This document shows positions 1 through 11,071 of a DNA stretch of 64,000 bases, piece after piece (positions within the stretch are counted from its first letter, which is position 1; the number at the start of each line of letters is the position of its first letter). Where the stretch lies: positions 35,659-99,658 of the forward strand of contig JAJUGV010000003.1 of the NCBI GenBank assembly GCA_029265795.1. Reading direction: 5' to 3'. This DNA is from Alcaligenaceae bacterium. Its GTDB lineage: Bacteria > Pseudomonadota > Gammaproteobacteria > Burkholderiales > Burkholderiaceae_B. Under the pieces are notes generated by a model. It was given only the letters and a program-made list of their open reading frames with translations, ran no database searches and was not told where the DNA came from. A program made the position numbers and the translations under genes.

Positions 1-599
1 TGGTAGGGTTTGTGGCCATCCTCATTGCCATGACCATCGGCACCACGCTTGGCGTCCTGGCCGGCTATATCGGAGGCCTGTTCGACCGTCTGGTGATGGG
101 CCTCGTCGATGTGCTGCTGTCCTTCCCCACCCTGGTGCTGGGGCTGATGATCGCCGCCATGCTGGGTGCCAGTCTGGAGAACCTGATCATCGCCATCGCC
201 ATCACGGAAATCGCACCATTCGTGCGGGTGGCACGGGCCCCCACCATTTCGCTTAAACAGCGCGACTTTGTCGAAGCCGGGCGCGCATTGGGCTACAGCC
301 CCGTGCGCATCATGGGCGTCCATATTCTCCCCAACATGATCTCGGATGTCGTGGTGCTCGGTTCCCTGTGGATGGCCTCGGCTATTCGAACCGAAGCCTC
401 ATTGAGTTTCATCGGCCTCGGTGTCCCGCCCCCCACAGCAACCTGGGGCAGCATGATTCGGGAAGGCTTTGAACACATTCTCGATGCCTGGTGGCTGACG
501 GTGTTCCCCAGTCTCGCCATCCTGCTGACCGTGCTCGCGCTCAACCTGCTTGGTGACGCGCTGCGCGATGCCATCGATCCCAAGCTACGTTCGGAATAA
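1..599 (+). CDS. ABC transporter permease, DppC/OppC type (5' end outside window)
   Basis: This is the C-terminal two thirds of an inner-membrane permease of a peptide/nickel-class ABC importer. The reading frame is already open at base 3, so the true start lies upstream; the GTG at 12 is only the first start-like codon. Hydrophobic segments alternate with loops, and the EAA coupling loop that contacts the ATPase reads EAGRALG...HILPN around bases 277-340. The end, GDALRDAIDPKLRS, is typical of DppC-like proteins. Two ATPase genes follow at 2 bases and then with a 4-base overlap, so the three are one operon. The substrate cannot be told from this piece; the binding protein and first permease must lie upstream. 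Confidence 0.93.
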   Translation, partial: VGFVAILIAMTIGTTLGVLAGYIGGLFDRLVMGLVDVLLSFPTLVLGLMIAAMLGASLENLIIAIAITEIAPFVRVARAPTISLKQRDFVEAGRALGYSPVRIMGVHILPNMISDVVVLGSLWMASAIRTEASLSFIGLGVPPPTATWGSMIREGFEHILDAWWLTVFPSLAILLTVLALNLLGDALRDAIDPKLRSE

Positions 600-601
600 A
601 G

Positions 602-1597
602 ATGCAGGAAGAAACCGTACTTGAACTGAAAAACCTGGTCACCGAGTTCCGCATCGGCGGCAAGTGGCACGCTGCCGTGCGCGGCGTGTCCTATTCGGTG
701 GCCAAGAATGAAACCCTGGCCGTCGTGGGTGAGTCAGGCAGTGGTAAAAGCGTCACCGCGCTTTCTATCATGCGACTGCTCCCGCAAGTGGGGGCCCGCA
801 TCGGGTCCGGCGAAGTGCTCTTCCAGGGCAAGGACCTCGCCCGCCTGTCCGAAAAGGAAATGGCTGCCGTGCGGGGCAATGATATCGCCATGATCTTCCA
901 GGAACCCATGACCTCACTGAATCCCACCATGAGCGTGGGCGACCAGATCGCCGAGGCGGTGAGACAGCACCGCCGCATCAGCTGGGCGGAAGCCCGCAAG
1001 GTCGCGCTCGAGGTTCTGGAAGAAGTGAAGATCCCTGCAGCGGCAAAACGCTTCAAGGATTATCCGCACCAGTTCTCCGGCGGCATGCGCCAGCGCGTCA
1101 TGATTGCCATGGCGCTGGCCTGTCGACCCAGGCTGCTGCTAGCGGACGAGCCCACCACGGCACTTGATGTCACCATTCAGGCCCAGATCCTGACCTTGCT
1201 GGATGACCTGAAGAAAGCCTATGGGATGTCTGTCGTCTTCATCACGCACAACCTGGGCGTGGTGGCGCAGATCGCCGATCGTGTGGCGGTCATGTACGGC
1301 GGTGAAATCGTCGAAATGGCCGATGCGCAGGCGCTCTTCGCTCAACCTGCTCACCCCTATACAGAAGCCCTGCTGAAAGCGATGCCGCGGGTCGACACCG
1401 ATACCGATTCCCTGGAAGCCATTCCCGGAAACGTGCCGGCAATCACTGATATGCCTAAAGGCTGCACGTTTGCAGCACGGTGCCCCCTGCGTGAACCACG
1501 CTGTCTGGAACAGCACCCCGAACTGACACCTTTGCCGGGACGGCGCCAGCAGGTGCGCTGTCTCGTTCGAGCGGAACAAGCTGGAGTATCACAATGA
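602..1597 (+). CDS. ABC transporter ATP-binding protein, DppD/OppD type
   Basis: First of two ATPases that power the preceding permease, 331 residues. Walker A GESGSGKS lies at about residues 43-50, the ABC signature FSGGMRQRV near 158-166 and Walker [10 protein letters not shown] near 178-186, followed by the switch His in ITHN. The C-terminal oligopeptide/dipeptide extension has the Cys-rich pattern [15 protein letters not shown] seen in DppD-like proteins, some of which bind an Fe-S cluster. The ATG is 2 bases after the permease stop and the end overlaps the next gene by 4 bases (ATGA), indicating translational coupling. Family is certain; the transported substrate (dipeptide, glutathione, opine, nickel chelate) is not. 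Confidence 0.95.
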   Translation: MQEETVLELKNLVTEFRIGGKWHAAVRGVSYSVAKNETLAVVGESGSGKSVTALSIMRLLPQVGARIGSGEVLFQGKDLARLSEKEMAAVRGNDIAMIFQEPMTSLNPTMSVGDQIAEAVRQHRRISWAEARKVALEVLEEVKIPAAAKRFKDYPHQFSGGMRQRVMIAMALACRPRLLLADEPTTALDVTIQAQILTLLDDLKKAYGMSVVFITHNLGVVAQIADRVAVMYGGEIVEMADAQALFAQPAHPYTEALLKAMPRVDTDTDSLEAIPGNVPAITDMPKGCTFAARCPLREPRCLEQHPELTPLPGRRQQVRCLVRAEQAGVSQ

Positions 1598-2565
1598 CGC
1601 CGTTACTGAAGGTAGAGCATCTCACCAAGCGCTTTGAAAGCGGCGGGGGACTGCTGGGCGGACCCAAGCAGATCGTCAGAGCGGTCAACAACGTATCGTT
1701 TGAAGTTGCGCGGGGCCAATCCCTGGGGCTAGTGGGAGAATCCGGCTGTGGTAAATCGACGGTCGCCCGCACCCTGTTGCGGCTTGTGGAGCCGGATGAG
1801 GGTTCAATCGTCTTTGATGGAGCCGAACTGCGCACGGCCAACGCCGCGCAGATGCGCAAGCTGCGCCAACGCATCCAAATTGTTTTCCAGGACCCCTTCG
1901 CCTCACTGAATCCACGTCGCACCGTCCGACAAACGCTAGCCGAACCCCTGATCGTTCACAAACTCGGCACGCCGGCGGAAATCGAACAACGCATCCGCAG
2001 CATTCTGGATGAAGTGGGCCTGCCCCAGACCACTCTGGATCGCTACCCTCATGAATTCTCCGGAGGTCAGCGCCAGCGCATCGGCATCGCGCGCGCCCTG
2101 GTTCTGAACCCGGAACTCATCATCGCCGATGAGCCGGTCTCTGCGCTCGACGTTTCAGTGCAGGCGCAAATCCTGCAGCTTCTGGATCGCCTCAAAGTGG
2201 AGCGCAAACTGTCCTTTGTGTTCGTGTCGCACGATCTGGGTGTAGTACGCCATTTCTGCGACGAAGTTTGCGTGATGTATCTGGGACGTATCGTCGAGCG
2301 CGGCCCGACCAACCACGTACTGGATCAACCCCATCACCCATATAGCCGGGTGTTGCGCGACTCTTCGCCGGTGCCCGACCCGGCCGCACGCATTACCCTG
2401 ACACGGATCACGGGTGAAGTGCCGGCGCCCACCAACCTGCCGCCAGGCTGCGCCTACCACCCGCGCTGCGCCTACGCACAGGCCGATTGCAGCACTCGCA
2501 TACCCGAGCTCTTGCCCACGACCCATGAACGGCGGGCGGCTTGTTTCTACCCGTTGACGAAATAA
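1594..2565 (+). CDS. ABC transporter ATP-binding protein, DppF/OppF type
   Basis: Second ATPase of the importer, 323 residues, cytoplasmic. Walker A is GESGCGKST near residue 48, the signature [10 protein letters not shown] near 153 and Walker [13 protein letters not shown] just after, with FVSHD as the switch region. The C-terminal domain carries the [17 protein letters not shown] cysteine pattern of the family. Its ATG overlaps the dppD-type stop by 4 bases. It is the last gene of the operon, since a strong inverted repeat follows at 2571-2607 and the next genes are on the other strand. Confidence 0.95.
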   Translation: MTPLLKVEHLTKRFESGGGLLGGPKQIVRAVNNVSFEVARGQSLGLVGESGCGKSTVARTLLRLVEPDEGSIVFDGAELRTANAAQMRKLRQRIQIVFQDPFASLNPRRTVRQTLAEPLIVHKLGTPAEIEQRIRSILDEVGLPQTTLDRYPHEFSGGQRQRIGIARALVLNPELIIADEPVSALDVSVQAQILQLLDRLKVERKLSFVFVSHDLGVVRHFCDEVCVMYLGRIVERGPTNHVLDQPHHPYSRVLRDSSPVPDPAARITLTRITGEVPAPTNLPPGCAYHPRCAYAQADCSTRIPELLPTTHERRAACFYPLTK

Positions 2566-2570
2566 ATTTG

Positions 2571-2607
2571 AGGGGATGGCAGGCGGCAGGTCCGCTGTCC
2601 ATCCCCT
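2571..2607 (+). terminator. Inverted repeat after the ABC importer operon
   Basis: Arms AGGGGATGG (2571-2579) and CCATCCCCT (2599-2607) pair perfectly, and the interior CAG.CGG / CCG.CTG extends the stem. It lies 6 bases after the stop of the second ATPase gene. No run of T follows, so it is either a non-canonical terminator or an mRNA 3'-end stabilising hairpin. Confidence 0.5.
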
Positions 2608-2683
2608 GATATGTCGTTTAAGCGTCCACCCCCATTAACTTGCCCCCTCGAATCGGCGGAAGATCAGGGTGTGTTCGCCTGTG

Positions 2684-2839
2684 TTAACGATCCTTGAGTG
2701 CCCCTTTGCCGGGCTTACGGCTTGGGACCGGGCTGATTTTGGTCATTCCCGATTCACTGCCCTGCGTTTGCTGGCCGGTGACATCCTGACCAGGCAGCTG
2801 ACGTCTGGGTTTCTTGGGGGGTTTACCACGCTTATCCAT
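2684..2839 (-). CDS. Small basic proline/glycine-rich protein, unknown
   Basis: A 51-residue protein, too short for usual cut-offs. Support comes from a near-perfect ribosome binding site, CGGAGGTCAAC, directly before the ATG at 2839 on the minus strand. The product is hydrophilic and basic (MDKRGKPPKKPRRQLPGQ... ending GKGALKDR), with no membrane segment and no cysteine, and is probably disordered. It lies about 115 bases downstream of tRNA-Ser on the same strand and could share its primary transcript. I do not recognise a family. A longer reading frame from 3094 runs through the tRNA and is not real. Confidence 0.6.
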   Translation of the reverse strand: MDKRGKPPKKPRRQLPGQDVTGQQTQGSESGMTKISPVPSRKPGKGALKDR

Positions 2840-2953
2840 GTTGACCTCCGTTGGCCAATGGGTGGCCACAACGAATGCTGCGGCCTGCCTGCCCAGCATA
2901 TATCCGTTGCGAGGCGGGCGCATTATTTTTTGCGTGGGGTATGCGACAGAATG

Positions 2954-3043
2954 TGGCGGACAGGGTGGGATTCGAACCCACGGTACGCTTGCACGTACGC
3001 CTGATTTCGAGTCAGGTACATTCGACCACTCTGCCACCTGTCC
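2954..3043 (-). tRNA. tRNA-Ser (anticodon CGA)
   Basis: Read on the minus strand, the 90 bases fold as a class II tRNA. The acceptor stem GGACAGG pairs with CCTGTCC, followed by discriminator G and an encoded CCA (2954-2956). The anticodon stem CCTGA/TCAGG holds the loop CTCGAAA, giving anticodon CGA for codon UCG. The T arm is GTGGG-TTCGAATC-CCAC, and the long variable arm GCGTACGTGCAAGCGTAC is typical of tRNA-Ser. Confidence 0.97.
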
Positions 3044-3208
3044 GCGTTCTTCGCCGTGGTGCGAAGACCCAAAAATATAACAGATTTTCCGCAAAGCGTC
3101 CTAGTTCAAGCAGCGTATGCCAAGAGGCGTATGGATTATGGCTGATGCCGCCCGTTGGCACACGCGGTTATTTCTATCGCATCTGGTAACCGCTTTGAGG
3201 ATATTTCG

Positions 3209-3706
3209 ATGCAATACCAAACAGGGGACGTGACCGGATCGACTTTTTGGTACCTCGCGTACACGGAATCACGCCGTGAGCCATATGCGCGGGAGCAGCT
3301 GAACAGGCAAGGGTATGAAACCTACTTACCCCTGTACGGCCGTGGCGAACCCCTGTTTCCTCGTTACATTTTCTTTCGCCCATCACGACCCACCCAATCC
3401 ATCGCTCCAGCTCGCTCGACTCGAGGAATCCAGACGGTGGTGCGTTTCGGCTGTATGTATGCGCGGGTGCCCCATAGTTTGATAGAGCACATAAAGGAAC
3501 AAGAGGTATTGCGTCGGAACGACCCCGCAGCGGCCCGGATTCCGCAAGCAGGACAGCGGGTGAGAGTGAAGACAAGCGCACCAGTGCTTGCCGGTCTGGA
3601 AGGCCTGGTGCATTCAAGTGCGCAACAACGCGTCATTGTATTGATGGAAATACTGGGCCGGCAAACACCGGTCCGGATGCAGGTCGAGAACATAGAAGTG
3701 ATATAG
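3209..3706 (+). CDS. rfaH: RfaH-type NusG paralogue (specialised transcription elongation factor)
   Basis: A 165-residue NusG-family protein of the RfaH branch. The NGN domain begins WYLAYTESRREPYAREQL and carries the RfaH-like blocks EPLFPRYIFF and TRGIQTVVRFG; the C-terminal part (GQRVRVKTSAPVLAGLEG...) is the KOW domain. RfaH is recruited to RNA polymerase paused at an ops element and suppresses pausing and Rho termination in long surface-polysaccharide operons; it can also recruit ribosomes. Here an ops sequence lies 185 bases past the stop, ahead of a 22-kb polysaccharide locus, so it is probably the local activator. I chose ATG 3209, with GAGG 8 bases upstream, over the in-frame upstream start at 3155. 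Confidence 0.9.
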   Translation: MQYQTGDVTGSTFWYLAYTESRREPYAREQLNRQGYETYLPLYGRGEPLFPRYIFFRPSRPTQSIAPARSTRGIQTVVRFGCMYARVPHSLIEHIKEQEVLRRNDPAAARIPQAGQRVRVKTSAPVLAGLEGLVHSSAQQRVIVLMEILGRQTPVRMQVENIEVI

Positions 3707-3891
3707 GAACGCAGCAAGGCACCGGGTAGGCCGGCTGCCCCAAGCGTCCCGATCATGCTGTTTTCGCAGGGTGGCCCGCGGCTGCTCTGCATTTCCCTGG
3801 GGATTCCCGCGGGCATGACGGCAGTTCCAGCTCATGGCCGCTGAACCACCCCTCTATACCCCTCGGGTGTGCGTCGCCAGACGCAGACCCC

Positions 3892-3900
3892 GGCGGTAGC
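3892..3900 (+). promoter_or_regulatory. ops element (RfaH recruitment site)
   Basis: GGCGGTAGC followed by TTTCCC matches the core of the operon polarity suppressor element that defines RfaH-controlled operons (E. coli core GGCGGTAGCGTG). It sits in the untranslated leader, 22 bases before the GTG and 34 bases before the ATG candidates of the wza-like gene, and directly downstream of the RfaH-like gene. A small hairpin GCGTC-gcca-GACGC (3871-3884) precedes it. Element identity is read directly; function is inferred from the E. coli system. Confidence 0.82.
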
Positions 3901-3921
3901 TTTCCCGCAAACATCTCATCA

Positions 3922-5088
3922 GTGGTGGACCCAATGAATATGCTCCGTGAACCCGGTCGGGATTGTCATGGGCGCCGGTGGAGGACGCTATTACTGTTGC
4001 TGCTCTGCAGCACAGTGCTGGCCGCCTGCAGCATGTCGCCCGGTGCCTATATGGGCAGCCCTGAAACCGTCAGCCAGTCCCTGCAAGAAGATGGTGCGCC
4101 TCCCGGGGCGCTGAAGGCCATTACCCCTGAGTTAGTCCGCAGCTATGCCTCTGTGGATACAACGATGGTTCGAACACAAGTGGAACACCTGTTCGGCCGC
4201 GCGGAGCCATATCGGGTGGGGCCCGGGGACATATTGAATATTGTCGTGTGGAATCACCCTGAGCTGGCGCTGACGCCGGCAGGTTCGGCCACCACGGCTA
4301 TCGTGACAGGGGTGAATGAGCTCGGGAATGGCTATAACGTCGCGCCTGACGGCACCATCCAGTTCCCCTTCACCGGGCAGGTGCATGTGGCCGGGCTGAG
4401 CGAAGCGCAGATCCGAGAGCGTCTGGCCCAGCGTCTTTCCGGCTACGTCAACTCACCTCAAATCACAGTTCGCGTACAGGCCTACCGCTCGGGGCGCATC
4501 TATGTGGATGGTGAAGTACGCAATCCCGGCGTGCTACCCATTACAGACATACCCATGACGCTGCCGGAGGCGATCAACCGAGCGGGCGGCCTCACGACGG
4601 ATGCCGACCGATCCACAGTGACGTTGACCCGCAACGGCACCACGACTCACATTGATCTACCGAAACTCACTCGTAGCCAGATCGACCCTTCAAACATCCT
4701 GCTGAAAAATGGGGACCTGCTGCGGGTGGGTAGCCGCCTGGATTCCAAGGTCTACCTGATGGGCGACGTCTACTTGCCGACCGCACACGTCATGCATGAC
4801 GGCAACGTTACGCTGGCCCAGGCACTGGGCGAAGCCGGAGGCGTGAATCCACAGTCCGGTAACCCACATCAAGTCTATGTAATCCGCCGTGGAGAGAACG
4901 GTGAACCAGAGCTCTTCCACCTGGACGCAGGACGCCCCGGCGCCTACGTGCTGGCTGCCGATTTCCCTCTCAAACCCCGTGACATCGTCTTTGTCGACCC
5001 GGCTCCGGTCGTGCGCTGGAACCGTGTCATCAGCAATCTGCTTCCCAGCTACGACGCCGTCTACACCACGCGCGTCATGACTCGCTGA
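3922..5088 (+). CDS. wza: Polysaccharide export outer-membrane lipoprotein, Wza/GumB type
   Basis: A 388-residue outer-membrane lipoprotein forming the exit channel for capsule or exopolysaccharide. The signal sequence has a hydrophobic run of leucines and the lipobox LAAC, with the acylated Cys at about residue 36 from the GTG. The Poly_export (PES) domain starts near YRVGPGDILNIVVWNHPEL, followed by two SLBB-type beta-grasp repeats (GRIYVDGEVRNPGVLPI and KVYLMGDVYLPTAHVM). It lacks a clear C-terminal membrane helix beyond VVRWNRVISNLLPSY. It is the first gene after the ops element and is followed after 11 bases by the co-polymerase gene. Start is uncertain between GTG 3922 and ATG 3934. Confidence 0.92.
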   Translation: MVDPMNMLREPGRDCHGRRWRTLLLLLLCSTVLAACSMSPGAYMGSPETVSQSLQEDGAPPGALKAITPELVRSYASVDTTMVRTQVEHLFGRAEPYRVGPGDILNIVVWNHPELALTPAGSATTAIVTGVNELGNGYNVAPDGTIQFPFTGQVHVAGLSEAQIRERLAQRLSGYVNSPQITVRVQAYRSGRIYVDGEVRNPGVLPITDIPMTLPEAINRAGGLTTDADRSTVTLTRNGTTTHIDLPKLTRSQIDPSNILLKNGDLLRVGSRLDSKVYLMGDVYLPTAHVMHDGNVTLAQALGEAGGVNPQSGNPHQVYVIRRGENGEPELFHLDAGRPGAYVLAADFPLKPRDIVFVDPAPVVRWNRVISNLLPSYDAVYTTRVMTR

Positions 5089-5099
5089 GCGGTGACAAC

Positions 5100-8368
<3,269 letters not shown>

Positions 8369-8372
8369 CGCC

Positions 8373-9002
8373 ATGAGCTACTTCATTCATCCCACCGCGG
8401 TGGTCGACGAAGGGGCAAGCATTGGCGCCGATTCCCGAATCTGGCATTTCACTCACATCTGTTCTGGTGCACGCATCGGTCGCGGCGTCTCCATCGGCCA
8501 AAACGTATTCGTGGCTGACCGGGCCGTTATCGGCGATCACTGCAAGATCCAGAACAACGTATCGGTCTACGAGGGCGTGACCTTAGAAGAAGATGTCTTC
8601 TGTGGCCCCAGTGTCGTCTTCACCAATGTCTACAACCCGCGTGCCCAGGTGGAGCGCAAGAGCGAATATCGAACGACGCGGGTCAAACGCGGCGCCACGC
8701 TGGGCGCCAACTGCACCATCATCTGTGGCGTCACCATTGGAGCCGGCGCATTTATTGGCGCGGGGGCGGTGGTGAACAGTGACGTGCCGGCACACGCACT
8801 GATGGTCGGTGTTCCGGCCCGCCAGACCGGCTGGATGAGTGATTACGGGGAACGACTGCCCCTGCCGCTCACGGGACAGGCCGCGGCACGTTGCCCCCAC
8901 ACGGGCACGCTTTACATCCTTAACGACAACACGCTTACCCGACAGGACGGAAGCCATGATGGACTTCATCGATCTCAAGACTCAGCAGAAACGCATTCGT
9001 GA
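8373..9002 (+). CDS. wlbB: UDP-GlcNAc3NA 3-N-acetyltransferase, WlbB (left-handed beta helix)
   Basis: A 209-residue acetyltransferase that N-acetylates the 3-amino group made by WlbC. The protein is built of hexapeptide repeats ([45 protein letters not shown]), giving a left-handed parallel beta helix trimer using acetyl-CoA. The start is the ATG at 8373 ([11 protein letters not shown]), 4 bases after wlbA. The tail after YGERLPLPL runs on past the usual end and overlaps wlbC by 47 bases, so the last 15 residues (ending SAETHS) are read from wlbC DNA in another frame. Confidence 0.92.
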   Translation: MSYFIHPTAVVDEGASIGADSRIWHFTHICSGARIGRGVSIGQNVFVADRAVIGDHCKIQNNVSVYEGVTLEEDVFCGPSVVFTNVYNPRAQVERKSEYRTTRVKRGATLGANCTIICGVTIGAGAFIGAGAVVNSDVPAHALMVGVPARQTGWMSDYGERLPLPLTGQAAARCPHTGTLYILNDNTLTRQDGSHDGLHRSQDSAETHS

Positions 9003-10053
9003 TTCGCTTGATGAAAGGATCGCGGCGGTGCTCGCCCATGGGCAATACATACTGGGACCGGAAGTGGAGCAGCTGGAGGAGGCCCTCAAGACCTTCACAG
9101 GCGCACGGTATTGCATCACCTGCGCGAATGGTACAGACGCGCTGCAGATCGCTCTGATGGGATTGGATATCGGCCCTGGCGATGAAGTCATTACTCCGGG
9201 TTTCGCCTATATCGCCACGGCCGAAGCCATCAAGCTGGTGGGCGCGCGCCCCGTTTATGCGGAAATCGACGCAACCACCTACACGGTGGATCCCGCCTCG
9301 GTGGAGGCGCTGGTGACCCCACGCACGCGGGCGATCATGCCGGTGTCGCTGTTTGGTCAGTGCGCTGACATGGATGCCCTGGCGGCTATCGCGGACCGCC
9401 ATCAACTTGTCGTGATTGAAGATGCCGCACAGAGCTTCGGCGCGACGTATCGCGGCCGTCGCTCGTGCAACCTGAGTACGGTGGCCTGCACCAGCTTTTT
9501 CCCCAGCAAGCCGTTGGGCTGCTACGGGGATGGGGGCGCCCTGTTCACCCGGGACGCACAACTTGCCCAGCGCCTGCGACAGATTGCGCGCCATGGCCAG
9601 GACCGACGCTATCACCATGCCCGCCTGGGCATGAACAGCCGGCTCGACACATTGCAGGCGGCGGTATTACTGGCCAAGCTGGAGATCTTTGAAGACGAGA
9701 TCGAGCTGCGTCAGAAAGTGGCCGCGGGCTACGATTCGTTGTTGGCCGAGGCCTGTGTTCGGGCCTCCCCCCAAGTGGCTGAAGGGAATACCAGCGTTTA
9801 CGCGCAATACACCATACGTTGCCACGAAAGGCAGCGTCTACGCCAGCGACTCGACAACGCCGGCATTCCGACGATGGTGCACTACCCCCTGCCCTTACAT
9901 CGTCAACCTGCGGTTGCTTGCGCAAAAACGTCGCTGCCCGTCAGTGAAACCGTGGCGGACCAAGTGCTCAGCCTACCCATGCACCCCTATCTTTCCCAAC
10001 GTCAACAACAAATCATTGTGGAGGCCTTGGTTGATTCGGAAGTGTTCTGCTGA
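8956..10053 (+). CDS. wlbC: UDP-3-oxo-GlcNAcA aminotransferase, WlbC (DegT/DnrJ/EryC1 family)
   Basis: A 365-residue PLP-dependent aminotransferase that transfers an amino group from glutamate to C3 of the WlbA product. The start region [20 protein letters not shown] matches WlbC/WbpE proteins; ATG 8956 or 8959 follows AGGACGGA. Family motifs are the glycine-rich [12 protein letters not shown], the cofactor-ring motif [11 protein letters not shown] and the Schiff-base lysine in [14 protein letters not shown] (K185). With WlbA it would recycle NADH through 2-oxoglutarate as known for the Wlb/Wbp pathway. Its start lies inside wlbB. Confidence 0.93.
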   Translation: MMDFIDLKTQQKRIRDSLDERIAAVLAHGQYILGPEVEQLEEALKTFTGARYCITCANGTDALQIALMGLDIGPGDEVITPGFAYIATAEAIKLVGARPVYAEIDATTYTVDPASVEALVTPRTRAIMPVSLFGQCADMDALAAIADRHQLVVIEDAAQSFGATYRGRRSCNLSTVACTSFFPSKPLGCYGDGGALFTRDAQLAQRLRQIARHGQDRRYHHARLGMNSRLDTLQAAVLLAKLEIFEDEIELRQKVAAGYDSLLAEACVRASPQVAEGNTSVYAQYTIRCHERQRLRQRLDNAGIPTMVHYPLPLHRQPAVACAKTSLPVSETVADQVLSLPMHPYLSQRQQQIIVEALVDSEVFC

Positions 10054-10096
10054 GCGGCTTACCGACCGCCATGCCACAAAGACCCGGAGACACGCC

Positions 10097-11071
10097 ATGA
10101 GCGATAAAAAAGAAGCGTACCGCAAACTTTGCGAGGAGGAACCTACCATTCCCCTGTTTTCACAGCCATGGTGGCTCGATGCAGCGACCGGCAGTGACGG
10201 ATGGGATGTGGCATTGGTGGAAAAAGGCGGGCAGGTACTGGCTTCCATGCCTTACGTAAAACGCCGTCGCATCGGCTTTCGTATTTCCACCCAGCCGTGG
10301 CTCACGCTATCACTGGGCCCATGGCTGCGCCCGTCCAATGCCAAGCTGCCCCGACGCATCGGGCAACAGAAGGAACTGCTGCAAGCGCTTATTGCACAGC
10401 TTCCGCCGTTCGATCACTTTCGCCAGGCCTGGCATTACAGCCAGACCAATTGGCTGCCGTTCCACTGGCGCGGCTTCCGTCAGACGACCGATTACAGCTA
10501 CGTTCTGCCCGACCTGCGTGATCTGCAAGCCGTATGGGACGGTTTCCAGGAAAACATTCGCAAGGAAATCCGTAAAGCGACGAGCCGGGCCCGGCTATGT
10601 GTGCGCGACGACCGTCCACTGGAGGACATGTTACGGCTACACCGGATGACCTTTGGCCGTCAGGGGAAGGAACCACCATTCCCGGAGGACGTCATTTACT
10701 CGATTGACGCGGCCTGTGCCGAGCGCGGTCAGCGAGCCATCTTCATTGCCGAAGACGAACAGAATCGGCAGCATGCCGCGGTCTACATCGTCTGGGATGT
10801 AAACAGCGCGTATTACCTGTTGGGCGGCGGCGACCCGGTACTGCGCACAAGCGGCGCTGCAAGCCTGTGTATGTGGGAAGCCATCCGTCATTCCTCCATG
10901 GTCAGCCAACGCTTTGACTTCTGCGGCTCCATGGCCGAACCCATCGAACAGTTTGTCCGAGCTTTTGGAGGTCAGCAATGCCCTTATTTTTCCGTGTCAA
11001 AAACACCGTCAAAGATGCTGGCGAGCTATCTGTTTCTAGCCTCGCTGCGACCGGAATCACAACGGGCATGA
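10097..11071 (+). CDS. GNAT/FemAB-like acyltransferase (Acetyltransf_6 type)
   Basis: A 324-residue cytoplasmic protein resembling the FemAB-related GNAT proteins common in polysaccharide loci. The first half has FSQPWWLDAATGSDGWDVALV and QPWLTLSLGPWLRP, and the C-terminal GNAT core is QENIRKEIRKA..., AVYIVWDVNSAYYLLGGGD and RFDFCGSMAEPIEQFVRAFGG. Members add acyl or aminoacyl groups to sugars or lipids; the acceptor here is unknown. ATG 10097 follows GGAGA. The stop overlaps the next start by 4 bases, tying it functionally to the deacetylase-like protein. An earlier in-frame start at 9689 lies inside wlbC and is not used. Confidence 0.8.
   Translation: MSDKKEAYRKLCEEEPTIPLFSQPWWLDAATGSDGWDVALVEKGGQVLASMPYVKRRRIGFRISTQPWLTLSLGPWLRPSNAKLPRRIGQQKELLQALIAQLPPFDHFRQAWHYSQTNWLPFHWRGFRQTTDYSYVLPDLRDLQAVWDGFQENIRKEIRKATSRARLCVRDDRPLEDMLRLHRMTFGRQGKEPPFPEDVIYSIDAACAERGQRAIFIAEDEQNRQHAAVYIVWDVNSAYYLLGGGDPVLRTSGAASLCMWEAIRHSSMVSQRFDFCGSMAEPIEQFVRAFGGQQCPYFSVSKTPSKMLASYLFLASLRPESQRA

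Noticed and set aside
2684..3094. A 136-residue minus-strand frame covering the 51-residue gene
   Set aside because: Its first 85 codons run through tRNA-Ser(CGA); the strong ribosome site lies at the internal ATG 2839, so only the short form was kept.
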